Positions 45,024-55,188 of a DNA stretch of 64,000 nucleotides are shown here, piece after piece. A program made the translations under genes and the position numbers. Origin of the DNA: Torymus aiolomorphi (Eukaryota; Arthropoda; Insecta; Hymenoptera; Torymidae); contig CM070873.1 of assembly GCA_036365515.1 (NCBI GenBank), forward strand, positions 179,380,104-179,444,103, written 5' to 3'. Numbering within the stretch: position 1 is the first letter of the stretch; every line of letters starts with the position of its first letter. Under the pieces are notes generated by a model, which was given only the letters and a program-made list of their open reading frames with translations, made no database searches and was not told where the DNA came from.

Positions 45024-45170
45024 CAGACGCCCCTCGCCCCCCAGCCCCCCTCAGCCTCCCTCAGCCCCCCTCAAAATAACGTAAAATTGTGATTTTTTCT
45101 ACGTTATTTTGAGTATGGTAGAACCCCCCCTCGCCCCCTCCGCACCCCCTCGCATCGCCCTCAGACCCCA
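45024..45170. repeat. C-rich low-complexity repeats with an inverted pair
   Basis: CCCCCCTCAGCC-type repeats flank CAAAATAACGTAAAA and its inverse CTACGTTATTTTGAG. No gene. Confidence 0.7.
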
Positions 45171-45210
45171 TCATGTAAATGTTCACTTAAAAGTTTGTAT
45201 TTTTCATCTA

Positions 45211-45532
45211 TTTTTCATATGTTTTATTAATAAGGTAGTATATACAGACGTAACGTTTAAGAGTAATTTTGAATTCTTAATTTCTGAAATAAAAGAGTAA
45301 ATTATTGAGAAAATTACATTAATTATATATAAAAATATATTTTATGTATATTTCATATATTATATAAAATTAATAATTTATATTTTTCATATGTTTTATT
45401 GATAGGGTAGTATATATAGATGTAACGCTTAAGAGTAGTTTTGAATTCTTAATTTCTGAAATAAAAGAGTAAATTATTAAGAAAATTACATTAATTATAT
45501 ATTAAGATATATTTTATTCTATTTTTTCCACA
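45211..45532. repeat. Tandem duplication, unit about 172 bp
   Basis: Two near-identical units contain TTTTCATATGTTTTATT and GAATTCTTAATTTCTGAAAT followed by AAAAGAGTAAATTATT. AT-rich, non-coding. Confidence 0.8.
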
Positions 45533-46115
45533 TCACCTTGGAGGTAAATAGAAAGATACGTTTTATTTTTAAGTGGTATCCCCAGTAGGCCTAATCCACA
45601 ATGAATTGTATCCAAGATTTAAATCTTTAAGAATGTCGATGAAAATTGTTACTCAGAGGTTTTCGGGGTCATAAAAAGGATGCAACCACAGATATGTGAA
45701 GCCTACGAAGAAGTTGACGATCTCAAACACAATAAGATGGTCCTTGGATATACACGGTCACCCATTTTAATCGCCGCATCCGGATTTCTCAGAACTTAAG
45801 CCAGATAGAGAAAAATGGTTTAGACAAAAGTTATATGGGAAAAAGGGGGCCACATAATGGCGCTAACGTCTTTGACCCTGAACTTGACCTTTGAGGCTCT
45901 TTCAAGGTCAAAGTGGTTTTTTCATATGGAGATACTTAGTTTGACCTCGGATTCAGAAAGAGGGGGAAATTTTACGTTCAAAATTATATTGAGAAATTTT
46001 TTCCAAGGTCATTTCAAGGTCAAATCTAGGTCAAACTCAGAAAAGTCCGTTTAAAATCGTTTTTTCCATGAACCACAGGCTAAGCTGGTTAAAATTGATC
46101 GTAGGCTTAATAGAG
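45533..46115. other. Non-coding spacer with clustered AAGGTCA/TGACCTT motifs
   Basis: Between 45880 and 46040 the hexamer AGGTCA or its inverse occurs at least six times. These resemble nuclear-receptor half-sites but could equally be a transposon remnant. No gene is seen. Confidence 0.45.
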
Positions 46116-46452
46116 GAACCCACACACCCAAAACTTACACATCCTAGTAAACAAAACTCAAACTCGCACATCCTAACCCCATACACTTCATGCCCTCACA
46201 TGCTGGACTGTTGCACCTCGATCCCACAACCATACCCCACACCCCCCAGTCCCTCACATCCCTACCCCACGCATGCTAATCCCACACACCCCAAACCCAC
46301 ACATCCTGAACCCTGAAGAATTTTTCTCAAGGGCAAAGTGATTCTTTAACGGAAACTTTAAGATCGTTGAAGCTTCTGTTATAAATGTATTAACCTTACT
46401 TTTTGCGCTACCCAGAAACAAAGACGTGGACGTAGTAAGGATTGTTTCCTTT

Positions 46453-46615
46453 TGGGTGCTTAATTAAAGTGAGTCCCCTTGCCTCTCACTGTTCGGGGTG
46501 CTTGACTAAAGTGAGTCCCCTTGCCTCTCACTGTTCGGGGTGCTTGATTATAGTGAGTCCCCTTGCCTCTCACTGTTCGGAGTGCTTGATTATAGTGAGT
46601 CCCGTCGCCTCTCAC
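46453..46615. repeat. 50-bp subterminal repeats, left TIR
   Basis: Three to four units of GTGAGTCCCCTTGCCTCTCA then CTGTTCGGGGTGCTTGATTA with a period of about 50 bp. Units differ by a few bases. Confidence 0.85.
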
Positions 46616-46635
46616 TAATGTAAATAGATTTTTAT

Positions 46636-46818
46636 TTAACGTCGAAGCAAGTGTTCGAAATTACGACCATTTGCTTCAAGGCACATAGTCAAACGCCTTT
46701 GAAAATGGCGAACTGTGTTCTGCAAAGTTTGTCTCGGAATGACAGCGCATGCTCGACGAATCCTATCCTGCATACCTGCTTTTGTAGTGGGTTGTTGCTC
46801 AAAAATAGCATTTTTCAT
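46636..46818 (-). pseudogene. Inverted fragment of the transposase 3' end within the left TIR
   Basis: 60 codons (MKNAIFEQQPTTKAGMQD...) match the last 60 residues of the intact transposase at roughly 80% by eye. It is a TIR-embedded gene end, not an independent gene. Confidence 0.85.
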
Positions 46819-46976
46819 ATACCCCCATAAACAAAAGTCTGATGGTGAAGTATGGGATGAAGAAGCGAGCCATTTTACCGGACCTCCTCAACTAATCCAT
46901 CTAATACTAAAGTGTTTATTAAAAAATGCTGTTATTATGAGCGTGAAATTTGGTGCTCCATTATCTTGCTCTTGCA

Positions 46977-47011
46977 GGATTAGTAGCGCTCGAATTCAAC
47001 GCTACTAATCC
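46977..47011. other. Short hairpin
   Basis: GGATTAGTAGCG and CGCTACTAATCC form a perfect 12-bp stem with an 11-base loop, upstream of the transposase gene near the inner border of the left TIR. Confidence 0.6.
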
Positions 47012-47322
47012 ACATTATTTACATAAAACAAAAAAAATAAAAGGAAGTTTTTGTTTTATTTGCAATTTAAATAAGAAATAATGCTTGATTGAATTGAATA
47101 CCTTTAATGTTATAACGATTATTTTATTTTAAAATTTAAAATTAAAAAAGTGTGACAAACAAAGTATTTATGGCAATTACATTTAGCTAATTAAAGTTAC
47201 CGTAATTTTCCAACGTTTTTCCTTTGTTGGCGCGAACGTATACGGGCGAGCCTTATAATTATTAATATTTTTGATACCATTTTACTATTTAAATTTAATA
47301 GTAATTAATAGCTGGCTCTGAA

Positions 47323-48387
47323 ATGGCTGACTATTCGCCCAACGAGATCGTTGATATGATTTTGGTTTTAGGAGCAAACCATAATAATTATGGTGGTGCG
47401 GCAAGACCTTATGCTGAACGCTATCCTGACAAACGACATCCTGACGATAGAGCTATCAGACGTTTAATTCAAAGAGCTCGTGGTGGACACATGGTTCGCC
47501 AACGTAGGCGCCATGAGTATGATGACAATGATAACCGAGTTGTAATTATCCTTGCAATAATTGATCTTGACCCACACATTAGCGCTCGTAGAGTCGAAAG
47601 GGAAATTGTTATTCCAAGAAATACTTTTTTAAGAATTATGAAGGTGCTTCAACATCACGCGTATCATATTACTTTGGTTCAAGAGCTACAGTTTCAGCAT
47701 TTCCAACAGCGTATTTTGTTTTGCCAATGGGCTTTACAAATGATAGAAAATGATCCAGACTTTTTTAACTTTATTCTGTTTTCTGATGAGGCACAATTTC
47801 AATGTAATGGGGAACTGAATAGGCTTAATTGCCATTATTGGTCTGATGTGAATCCTCATTGGCTCAGAACTGTAAATCATCAAAGACATTGGAGTATTAT
47901 TGTATGGTGCGGGATTATCAATGGATATTTGATTGGCCCTTATTTTTTTGAAGCAAATGTAAATCAACATACCTATTTGACGCTAATAAGAGATGAACTA
48001 CCTGGATTGATGGAACATGTTGATTTAAAAACGCGACGAAGAATGTGGCTCCAGCAGGACGGCGCAGCACCACATTTCGCTCGAATTGTAAGGGCTTTTT
48101 TGAATGAGCACTATGGTAACAGATGGATTGGTCGAGGAGGTCCGGTTAACTGGCCTGCTTGCTCACCCGATCTTACATCAACAGATTTCTATTTATGGGG
48201 GTATTTAAAAAATGCTGTTTTTGAGCAACAACCCACTACAAGAGCAGATATGCAGGATAGGATTTGTCGAGCGCGTGCTGCCATTCCGAGACAAACTTTG
48301 CAGAACACAGCTCGCCATTTTCAAAGACGTTTGGCTATGTGCCTTGAAGCAAATGGTTGTAATTTCGCACACTTGCTTCGAGGTTAA
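47323..48387 (+). CDS. DD41D Tc1/mariner-type transposase, intact
   Basis: A 354-codon uninterrupted frame. The N-terminus (MADYSPNEIVDMILVLGAN) is a helix-turn-helix of the DUF4817 kind found in many insect transposases. An RQRRR basic stretch follows near residue 60. The catalytic triad is Asp155 (FSDEAQF), Asp246 (QQDGAAPH) and Asp288 (STDFYLWG). There are 41 residues between the second and third Asp, hence DD41D. The WGYLKNAVF motif and a C-terminal helical region follow. The length matches the superfamily (about 340-370). The start is the first ATG of the frame, 200-300 bases inside the element. The protein would bind the TIRs and catalyse cut-and-paste transposition at TA. Intactness suggests recent activity. 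The last 60 codons lie in the right TIR. Confidence 0.93.
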   Translation: MADYSPNEIVDMILVLGANHNNYGGAARPYAERYPDKRHPDDRAIRRLIQRARGGHMVRQRRRHEYDDNDNRVVIILAIIDLDPHISARRVEREIVIPRNTFLRIMKVLQHHAYHITLVQELQFQHFQQRILFCQWALQMIENDPDFFNFILFSDEAQFQCNGELNRLNCHYWSDVNPHWLRTVNHQRHWSIIVWCGIINGYLIGPYFFEANVNQHTYLTLIRDELPGLMEHVDLKTRRRMWLQQDGAAPHFARIVRAFLNEHYGNRWIGRGGPVNWPACSPDLTSTDFYLWGYLKNAVFEQQPTTRADMQDRICRARAAIPRQTLQNTARHFQRRLAMCLEANGCNFAHLLRG

Positions 48388-48404
48388 AAAAAAATCTATT
48401 TACA

Positions 48405-48530
48405 TTAGTGAGAGGCGAGGGAACTCACTATAATCAAGCACCCCGAACAGTGAGAGGCAAGGGGACTCACTATAATCAAGCACCCCGACCAGTGAGAGGC
48501 AAGGGGACTCACTTTAATTAAGCACCCCAA
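48405..48530. repeat. 50-bp subterminal repeats, right TIR
   Basis: Inverted counterpart of 46453-46615, with units TGAGAGGCAAGGGGACTCAC and ATAATCAAGCACCCCGA. It has fewer units than the left arm. Confidence 0.83.
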
Positions 48531-48845
48531 AGGAAACAATCCTTACTACGTCCACGACGTTGTTTCTGGGTAGTGCAAAAAGTAAGGTTAATACATTTGT
48601 AACAGAAGCTTCAACGATCTTAAAGTTTCCGTTAAAAAATCATTTTGCCCTTGAGAAAAATTTTTCAGGGTTCAGGATGTGTGGATTAGCATGCGTGGGG
48701 TAGGGATGTGTGGGACTGTGGGGTGTGGGGTATGGTTGTGGGACCGGGGTGTAATAGTTCAGGATGTGAGGCATGAAGTGTATGGGGTTAGGATGTGCGA
48801 GTTTGAGTTTTGTTTACTAGGATGTGTAAGTTTTGGGTGTGTACT

Positions 48846-50387
48846 GAACTCGATGCTAGAAAATAATGTATGGCAAATCGTTGATAGACCAAGCACAAAT
48901 AAAGATGGCAAAAAGATACACACCATACAGTCTAAATGGGTATTTAAAAAAAAGAACATGGAGAAACAGTATATAAAGTCAGACTCGTAATTAGAGGATT
49001 TAAAGATAGAAATGAATACGAGCTAAAAGAAACTTATGCCCCAGTTTCCAGATTGGCAGTAATCAGAGCAGCGCTTGCGATTATTAATAAATATGAATTA
49101 GAAGTACATCAATTGGATGTATAAACAGCCTTCCTGAACGGGATACTAGAAGAAGAAATTTACATGGAAATCCCCGATGGCTTAGAATGCGATCCAAAAA
49201 TCAGAAAAACTAAAGTAAGTTTACTGCAGAAATCTCTGTGTGGCTTGAGGGTAAGTCCAAAAAGATGGACTGTAAGGTTCTCAGAAGAAGCGCTGAAGTT
49301 AGGACTTGAAAAAGACATCAACGAACCATGCCTGTTCACATGGAGAAAAGAAGGAAAATTAGTTCTGCTAATTTTGTATGTAGACGATTAACTTCTGGCC
49401 GGTAACGACAAACAAAAATTAAATGAAGTCAAAATGAAACTAAGTCTTGCATTTAAAATGAAGGACTTAGTCGAACCAGAAAATTTTCTTGGAATGAAAA
49501 TTATTTGAGATAAAGAAAATAAAATTTTGATGCTTAGACAAACTGAATATATTGAGAAAATTCTAGAACGTTTTAACACGAAAGACTGGAAGGCTCAAAG
49601 AACTCCAATGGTGACTAGACAAGTCAAAAATAGAGAGTTAAGAAATGAGAAAAACTTAGATGAATCAAATGACTTACTGCATAAAACCAAAGCACTATAT
49701 AGAGAAGCTATAGGGAGTTTGTTGTATTTAGCAGGTGCCACAAGACCAGATATAGCCTTTGCAGTGAATTATTTATCTAGACGAGAATTAAATGCAACCG
49801 AAGATGATTGTAAAAAAGTTAAACGTATATTCAGATATCTTAGAGGAACCTCAGATCTTGGATTGACATATAAAGCCAAAGACGAAACTCTAGAAGCAAT
49901 GACAGACGCAAGCTTTCGAGATTGGTCTGATTCATCCTCCACAAGTGGCTATATTGTGAAATTATTCGCCGTTCCGATAATGTGGAGAAGCCACAAACAA
50001 TAATATGTCACTTTGTCCACACGTCAAGCAGAATATCTTGCCATGAGCGAAGCTTGCCAAGAACTTGTTTCTTTAGATAAAGCCATCAGAGATATTACAG
50101 GTAAAACAATGTATCCAGTAACCATATGGTGTGATAAATCTGCCGGAGATTGTACTCAGATGAATGGCAGTCATAAACTTAAGAACTTCGACGATACTTT
50201 AGAAGATATCAGAAATAACTTAGAAAACAGAGAAAAGACAGGTAGTAAAAGCTATATGGCTATTAATCATGGGGACTACATAAAATCATGTGTGATAGAA
50301 GGTACAGTAATGGTTAAGTGGGTTTCTAATAAAAAAAACGAAGCCGATATAATGGCGAAATCACTTCCCTTTGATACACATACATAA
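48846..50387 (+). pseudogene. Copia-type retrotransposon pol fragment (RT - RNase H), broken
   Basis: It begins inside the RT with NNVWQIVDRP and IQSKWVFKKK, typical of Ty1/copia. It continues through TYAPVSRLAVIRA, the LYVDD box (near 49370, followed directly by TAA), LGMKI, GSLLYLAGATRPDIAFAVNYLSR and the RNase H part (STRQAEYLAMSEACQE, EADIMAKSL). Stops at about 48988, 49123, 49389, 49507 and 50001, plus frameshifts, show decay. Gag, protease and integrase are absent because the DD41D transposon abuts at 48845. Assignment to copia is firm from RT motif order and the small pol end. Confidence 0.9.
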
Positions 50388-50749
50388 CTACAAGACAAAA
50401 CGTTGAATTTAGAATGAAACAAACTAGAAAAACAACACCATACGCTAACACACATAATACACAAGAATTAAAGAGACTTTAAATAAAATTTAGATGTTTA
50501 TAGAAAAATTTATTTTTCTCTCTTTCAGAGACAAGTCCATAAAGCCCCAGTGGAGATCAGAATATTTAGACTATCATTCCTTTAGATTGTTCCCTTTTCT
50601 CTCGATGTATAATCTTTTTTTTTCCATATAATATATAATCCTTTTCATTTAGAGCTAAGCTTAGTCTTAGATTTATTTATTTAGAATGGAAATGTTCATA
50701 TACATCCATATATAGATGCTAGATAGTGCATATCCTCGAAGGGAGGGAG
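50388..50749 (+). other. Copia 3' non-coding region with possible polypurine tract
   Basis: AT-rich 3' region ending in GAAGGGAGGGAG (50738-50749), just before TGTCGAG. This resembles a copia polypurine tract followed by its 3' LTR. Confidence 0.5.
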
Positions 50750-50899
50750 TGTCGAGATACACGGGACTTCGAGTTCACACTTTCATATATAGGTCACGAA
50801 GAAAACGAGGTATAGATGGCGCCACGCAGTAGCAGAGTAGCGCAGCGGACTGACTGCCACGCTCTCCGTCGCCGACACCGCGCATGCCGACGCTGTCGC

Positions 50900-50948
<49 letters not shown>

Positions 50949-51942
50949 CAGCCGCCGGGTGACGAGGACGCTTCTCCCGCTGCTACTGCAACTACGCTGC
51001 ACTCTGTAACGTGGCAAATTGCACGTCACCTAGGAAAGTGCAGACATGAAGGTACGCGGCAGTCGCGGCGGGAAACGTTCAGGCACGCGACGTCGTACAC
51101 ACACCCACATGTGCGCGCCCGCCCTACCGCTACCCTTTCCCCGCGCGCAACTCCTTCCCATTTCTCTCCTCACGTGCATCTCTGGCCAGGAGACGAAGAC
51201 ACCAGCAGCGGCTTCAGCACAAACAAGCTATAGCTGGAGCATGAACGAGCTCGCTCTCGCAGGCCGCTGACAGGAGCAGCCGACAGCCGAGAGAGAGAGA
51301 GACGCAGTAGCTCAGCGCTGTATCGGCCATCCACCGGACGGCACGTGCGAGCATCGGCAGTATACGATGGACGAACGAGGGGACAGCGGAGCAGAGCAGC
51401 GTGAGCGCACCGGCCGGCATTTTTTCCATTCTGTCGCCTACCGCTGTGTTGCGTGTCGCCAACGTACTGAGCATAACGGAAACCTCGCGTGTGTGTGCCA
51501 TCGGTCAGCGTCGTTGTCGCCGAGCGAGAGAGAGAGCTGCCACGACGGTCGACGTAGTGGGTCTGCCAGGCGAACGAGAGTGAGAGAGAGCAGCCTGTGG
51601 CAGCAGAACCTGGCCGAGGTTCGTGTCCCAGTATTCCCTCCCCACGTTCCTCGCGTTGTGTGTGTGCGCGTCCGCGTCGGGAGTCGCGGGAGGCTCCGAA
51701 TTCGCGCCAGCTGCAGCTCGTGTTGTAGCTGTAGCTTAGAATAGGGTTATTAGATGGTCCTGGCTGAAGCTAGCCGGCGAATTAGTTTAACGGTGCAAGT
51801 GACGCGTGCACCTGACGCCCATAATAGTGTGTAATAAAGTAGATCAGTACTCAATAAAGTACTTAGTCCTTATTTACCAGTGTAGTTGTTTAGTAGTTAA
51901 GTACCCGTGAAGCTCTGCCTTGCTCCCCGGCAAAGCATTACA
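50750..51942 (+). repeat. LTR-like region ending at a primer-binding site (borders ambiguous)
   Basis: The right border is secure: ...GCATTACA is followed after two bases by a primer-binding-site-like sequence. The left border may be 50750 (TGTCGAG after a purine tract) or 51005 (TGTAACG, which pairs better with ATTACA). It is possible that 50750-51004 is the start of a copia 3' LTR and 51005-51942 a gypsy 5' LTR. The region holds a (CT)n run at 50901-50944, GAGA runs, and AATAAAG polyadenylation-like signals near 51832 and 51851. ORFs here are spurious. Confidence 0.6.
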
Positions 51943-51944
51943 AG

Positions 51945-51965
51945 TGGCGCAGCCAACGTGGGGCC
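51945..51965 (+). promoter_or_regulatory. Primer-binding site of gypsy element 2
   Basis: TGGCGCAGCCAACGTGGGG lies two bases after the LTR end. TGGCGC at this place fits tRNA-primed minus-strand synthesis in the Ty3/gypsy group. The tRNA (Ser- or Lys-like) is not resolved. Confidence 0.65.
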
Positions 51966-52810
51966 ACGGTAAAGGCCGTAGCAAAGATAAGGGATCTGCG
52001 TCGTGATTTCGCCATTGCCGTGCGCACACACAACGGGGAACCGCACGGGAGAAGCGTTCTGGCAGCCATTATACGCTCAAAGTATCTACGGCGTGCAGGT
52101 GTTAATAGACGCCGTGAGCAAGTTGAATTTGGCCAGACGCTTCAGATTAAGTTGTTGGAATAATATTGTTTCAAATAATCATTTAATTACTTGAAAAATT
52201 TTATTGCGATTTGTGCGTGATTTTGCGATTAAGAGTTAATGAGATACTCGGAAAATCACCTCTTACTACAGCTTTAGCCACACGGCCCAGAGAATTGTTG
52301 CAACATGCTCAGGGAGTGTGAAGATTAAGAGTAACTTCCTGAACACGCGTGCACGAGAGAATCATTTCCCAGTTTTACATTTTTTTGGTCTTGACATTTT
52401 TCTTTTTCCATTTCGGTGCTAATTTTTATTTTTACTTTAATTTCTCCCCTCCCCTTGGAGATATTGCTCGCTTACGCTCCTTTCCGTATAACTTTCCATA
52501 ATCTTTCCCACGCCTCCGTTATAAGATTTTTAATAGAAACGGGAGGGGAACTTTTTTGAGGGAATTCAGTTCGCGTTGTAAGGAGCAAGTGCGTAAGAGT
52601 CGCACTTCACCTTCTCACTTCAACTCAGTTGATTGGCTTGATTTTCTTTCGTTTGGTTTTTTTGCTTTGCTGTGCTTGCTGTTTAGATTTGGTCTCTTTG
52701 GTTCTGTTAAAATTAGTATTTGTAATAGTAAAGTAAAGAAAATCTTGAGTAAAATTAGATTGCGAAGAAAAATCAGCGGAGCTGTTCGACCGAGGCTAAC
52801 TGAGAAGGTA
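51966..52810 (+). other. Leader region of gypsy element 2
   Basis: 845 bases between primer-binding site and gag. No confident gene. An ORF that opens at 52556 runs into gag in frame but encodes a hydrophobic stretch atypical of Gag, so it is treated as leader. Confidence 0.5.
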
Positions 52811-55180
52811 ATGCAGATGGAGAATCCTGAGTGGAGTTGGGCTTCGCTCGTTGTCGACGAGAATGATCTAATGTGCGTCGACCCGATAGCTGCAGCTGAA
52901 GCGCTGAAGCGATCGATTAATAAGTTAACCGACGAGGAAGTCGCGATGACTGCTCAGCGGTTCGGGCTGAATATCTGCTCGGACGCGATCATTTTGCGTA
53001 ATAGGTTGGAGAGGCACGAGAAGTGACGCCATTTTGGGGCAGAGACCGCGCCATGGGAGCCGGCCAGAGACGAGCCGGCGGACGAGTCCACTTCTGCGCA
53101 TAGTCCTTCGTCGTCGAGTAGGCATTCTGTTGCACGGTTTTAGCCATCTAGGGTTCCAGTGCACCCGGCGGTAGCTCCAGAGTATTCAGAAGCAGAGCCG
53201 CTCTCCACAGGCCAATCGACAGGTAGATTTCGCAATCCAATTTCGATGGAGCAGCCGTCGCAGACTTTTACGTCGAGGCTGCACATCGAAGTGAGTGAGC
53301 CGCGGCGTGCGGCCGAGCAGCCTACAGCTGGCAGCCATGTTGCTCCAGCGTTACAGAGTTCTGACGCGCAGAGACGCGTTAGCAACACCACGCCGGAAGT
53401 ATTTCATGACACGAGGGAGTCAGCTCCTAATCCGCGTGCACAATCCACACGTTATCCTCTCGGTCCACTTCGTGCTCACGAGCATAGTACGTTCATGGAA
53501 AATAGTTTGGATTTAACGAGTGTGGCGAGTGCGCGGAACGAGATTCCATTATCTGCGAGTGACGGAGGGGCGGTGAGACAGCCGAACGGATTGATCGACG
53601 GTACGACGTTTTTGCCGCTTCCAGCATTGCTGTCGCAGCAGATGAGATACCCGGCCGCTCCGTCCACGGTGTACTCGGGGAGATAATTCAGCAGCGGTGA
53701 TTCCGGAGTTGGTTCGCTACCTTCGGCGAGTATTCCTCAGCTTTCAGCTAATGTTGCTCTAGGAAATTTCGACGGCGTAGCAGGGCCTGCTGTCTACTCA
53801 CAATGTCCAATGCCGCGAGTAACACCAGGTTATCATGAGCGGCCTCGCATGTCCTCAGCGTCGCTCGCTCAAAATTTTGTTTCAGCTGGAGCCTCACAAG
53901 CTAGCGGATTTGGAGCACGAGTCGAGCCGGTGCGCCTGTATTACAGCGCCGCCACCGTCATTTCAGTCTCTGCCTGGGTATTTTCCGCAACCTTTTGTGT
54001 CCTCGCAGCTGATGATGTCCAATGCTCCAGTGTATCCATGGTATAATGGTAACATTCCGCATTCTGGGTTGTATTTTCCGCCTGCAGTCCCACCGCCAGC
54101 TGCCACAGGATTTTCATCAGCTCCGATGCATCCTGCTGCAAACTTCCAGTCTCACCCGGGGAGATTTGATGTCTCTGCTCCTGGGATGAGTCAAGATGCG
54201 TCGTTTCTCGAGCTTTCATCGCTTTATAAAGAGAAACGCACGACGGAGCTACTCTCTAAGTTGCATATTATGTTTAAAGGGGATAGGAAAAGAGACCCCG
54301 AAAGTTTCATTGCAGACTTAACAAGATGCAAAGAAACTTACAAACTGACTCTCGAAGAAATAGTGCAAGCCTTGCCCGCAGCTCTCGATGATGAGTCATA
54401 GCAATGGTTTCGCCGACAGTATCATTTCTGGAGGACGTTCGAAGAATTTATGGACGCGTTTCGCCTGCAATACAGCTTCGAAGACGTGCAGGAGTGGCTA
54501 TGGAAGGAGCTGGAGGTGCGAACGCAAGGACCGAGTGAGGAGATTTCCACCTACCTGCTGAAAGTGAGAGACCTGCTGGATCAGCTTAAGTCGCCACTTA
54601 CGTTAGGAGAGCAGCTAGACATAGTATACCAGAATCTGCACCCCTCATATCGGTTGCGCATCCAGAGGAAGGATTTTGAGAATTTTCCAGAATTGCAGAA
54701 GCTAGGCAAGCGAGAGGAGCTGCGGGAAGCTCAGGAGAAGGCGTATAAGCCGCCGCCTACAATTTCGGATTCAGCTTTCCCTGCTTTGGCGTATATTCCT
54801 CCGAAGCCGCAGCGGCAGGTAAAACTAGCCCCACTGGTTCCGAGCACACCGGAAGAAAACGAGCTGAAGCTGTCCAGCTCAAGCAATCTAGCTCCGGTAG
54901 CAGCGACGCACACGGATGAAGGACAGCAGCGACGGTCGACGAGGGAACGGAAGTTCAAATCGACGGATGGACAGCGGGAAGAAACCAAAGATCGGAAACG
55001 AGATGCTCGCAGCAAGAGTAAGGGTCGCCGGCGGAGAGCGAGCCTAAGCACGAAGAGCTGAAGATCGAGACCGTCGCCCCGAAGGCGAAGTACGATGACC
55101 ACTGCGGCCAAGCCGGACATTGGAGACGTGGGTGTATGAACGCTGCGGTCTGCCTAATGTGCGGATAGCCTAATACCACG
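52811..55180 (+). pseudogene. gag: Gag gene of gypsy element 2, broken
   Basis: The likely start is MQMENPEWSWASL at 52811. The first frame ends at 53026. Further pieces are 53159-53686, 53835-54401 and 54450-55061. The piece around 54250-54720 has the retrotransposon Gag capsid-like signature (FKGDRKRDPESFIADL, QWFRRQY, FRLQYSFEDVQEWLWKEL, LRDLLDQ-type, QNLHPSYRLRIQ). A basic region follows, then a decayed zinc knuckle (HCGQAGHWRRGC near 55095-55130, lacking the first Cys), before another stop at 55167. Four or more frameshifts and stops break it. It would have formed the particle shell. Confidence 0.8.
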
Positions 55181-55188
55181 GCGCGTCA

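Larger units (their letters stand above)
46116..48845 (+). mobile_element. DD41D Tc1/mariner-type transposon with long TIRs
   Basis: The outer ends are ACACCCAAAACTTACACATC and its inverse GATGTGTAAGTTTTGGGTGT. TIRs of about 650-700 bp contain C-rich 'cacacatcc' runs, then AT-rich sequence, then 50-bp subterminal repeats, then the last 60 codons of the transposase. The left TIR therefore carries an inverted copy of the gene end (46636-46818). The transposase between the TIRs is intact. The right end joins a copia fragment. TIRs this long are unusual for the superfamily. The exact outermost base and TA duplication are not certain. Confidence 0.78.

Noticed and set aside
44799..45079. Cys/Val and Thr/His repeat ORFs
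   Set aside because: Translations of the (CA)n microsatellite.
46068..46316. Pro/His-rich 82-codon ORF
   Set aside because: It lies in C-rich outer TIR repeats of the DD41D element, and the mirrored end gives a similar spurious frame.
52556..52810. N-terminal hydrophobic extension of the gypsy Gag frame
   Set aside because: In frame with gag but hydrophobic and atypical. The start at 52811 gives a normal Gag N-terminus. An extended product cannot be excluded.
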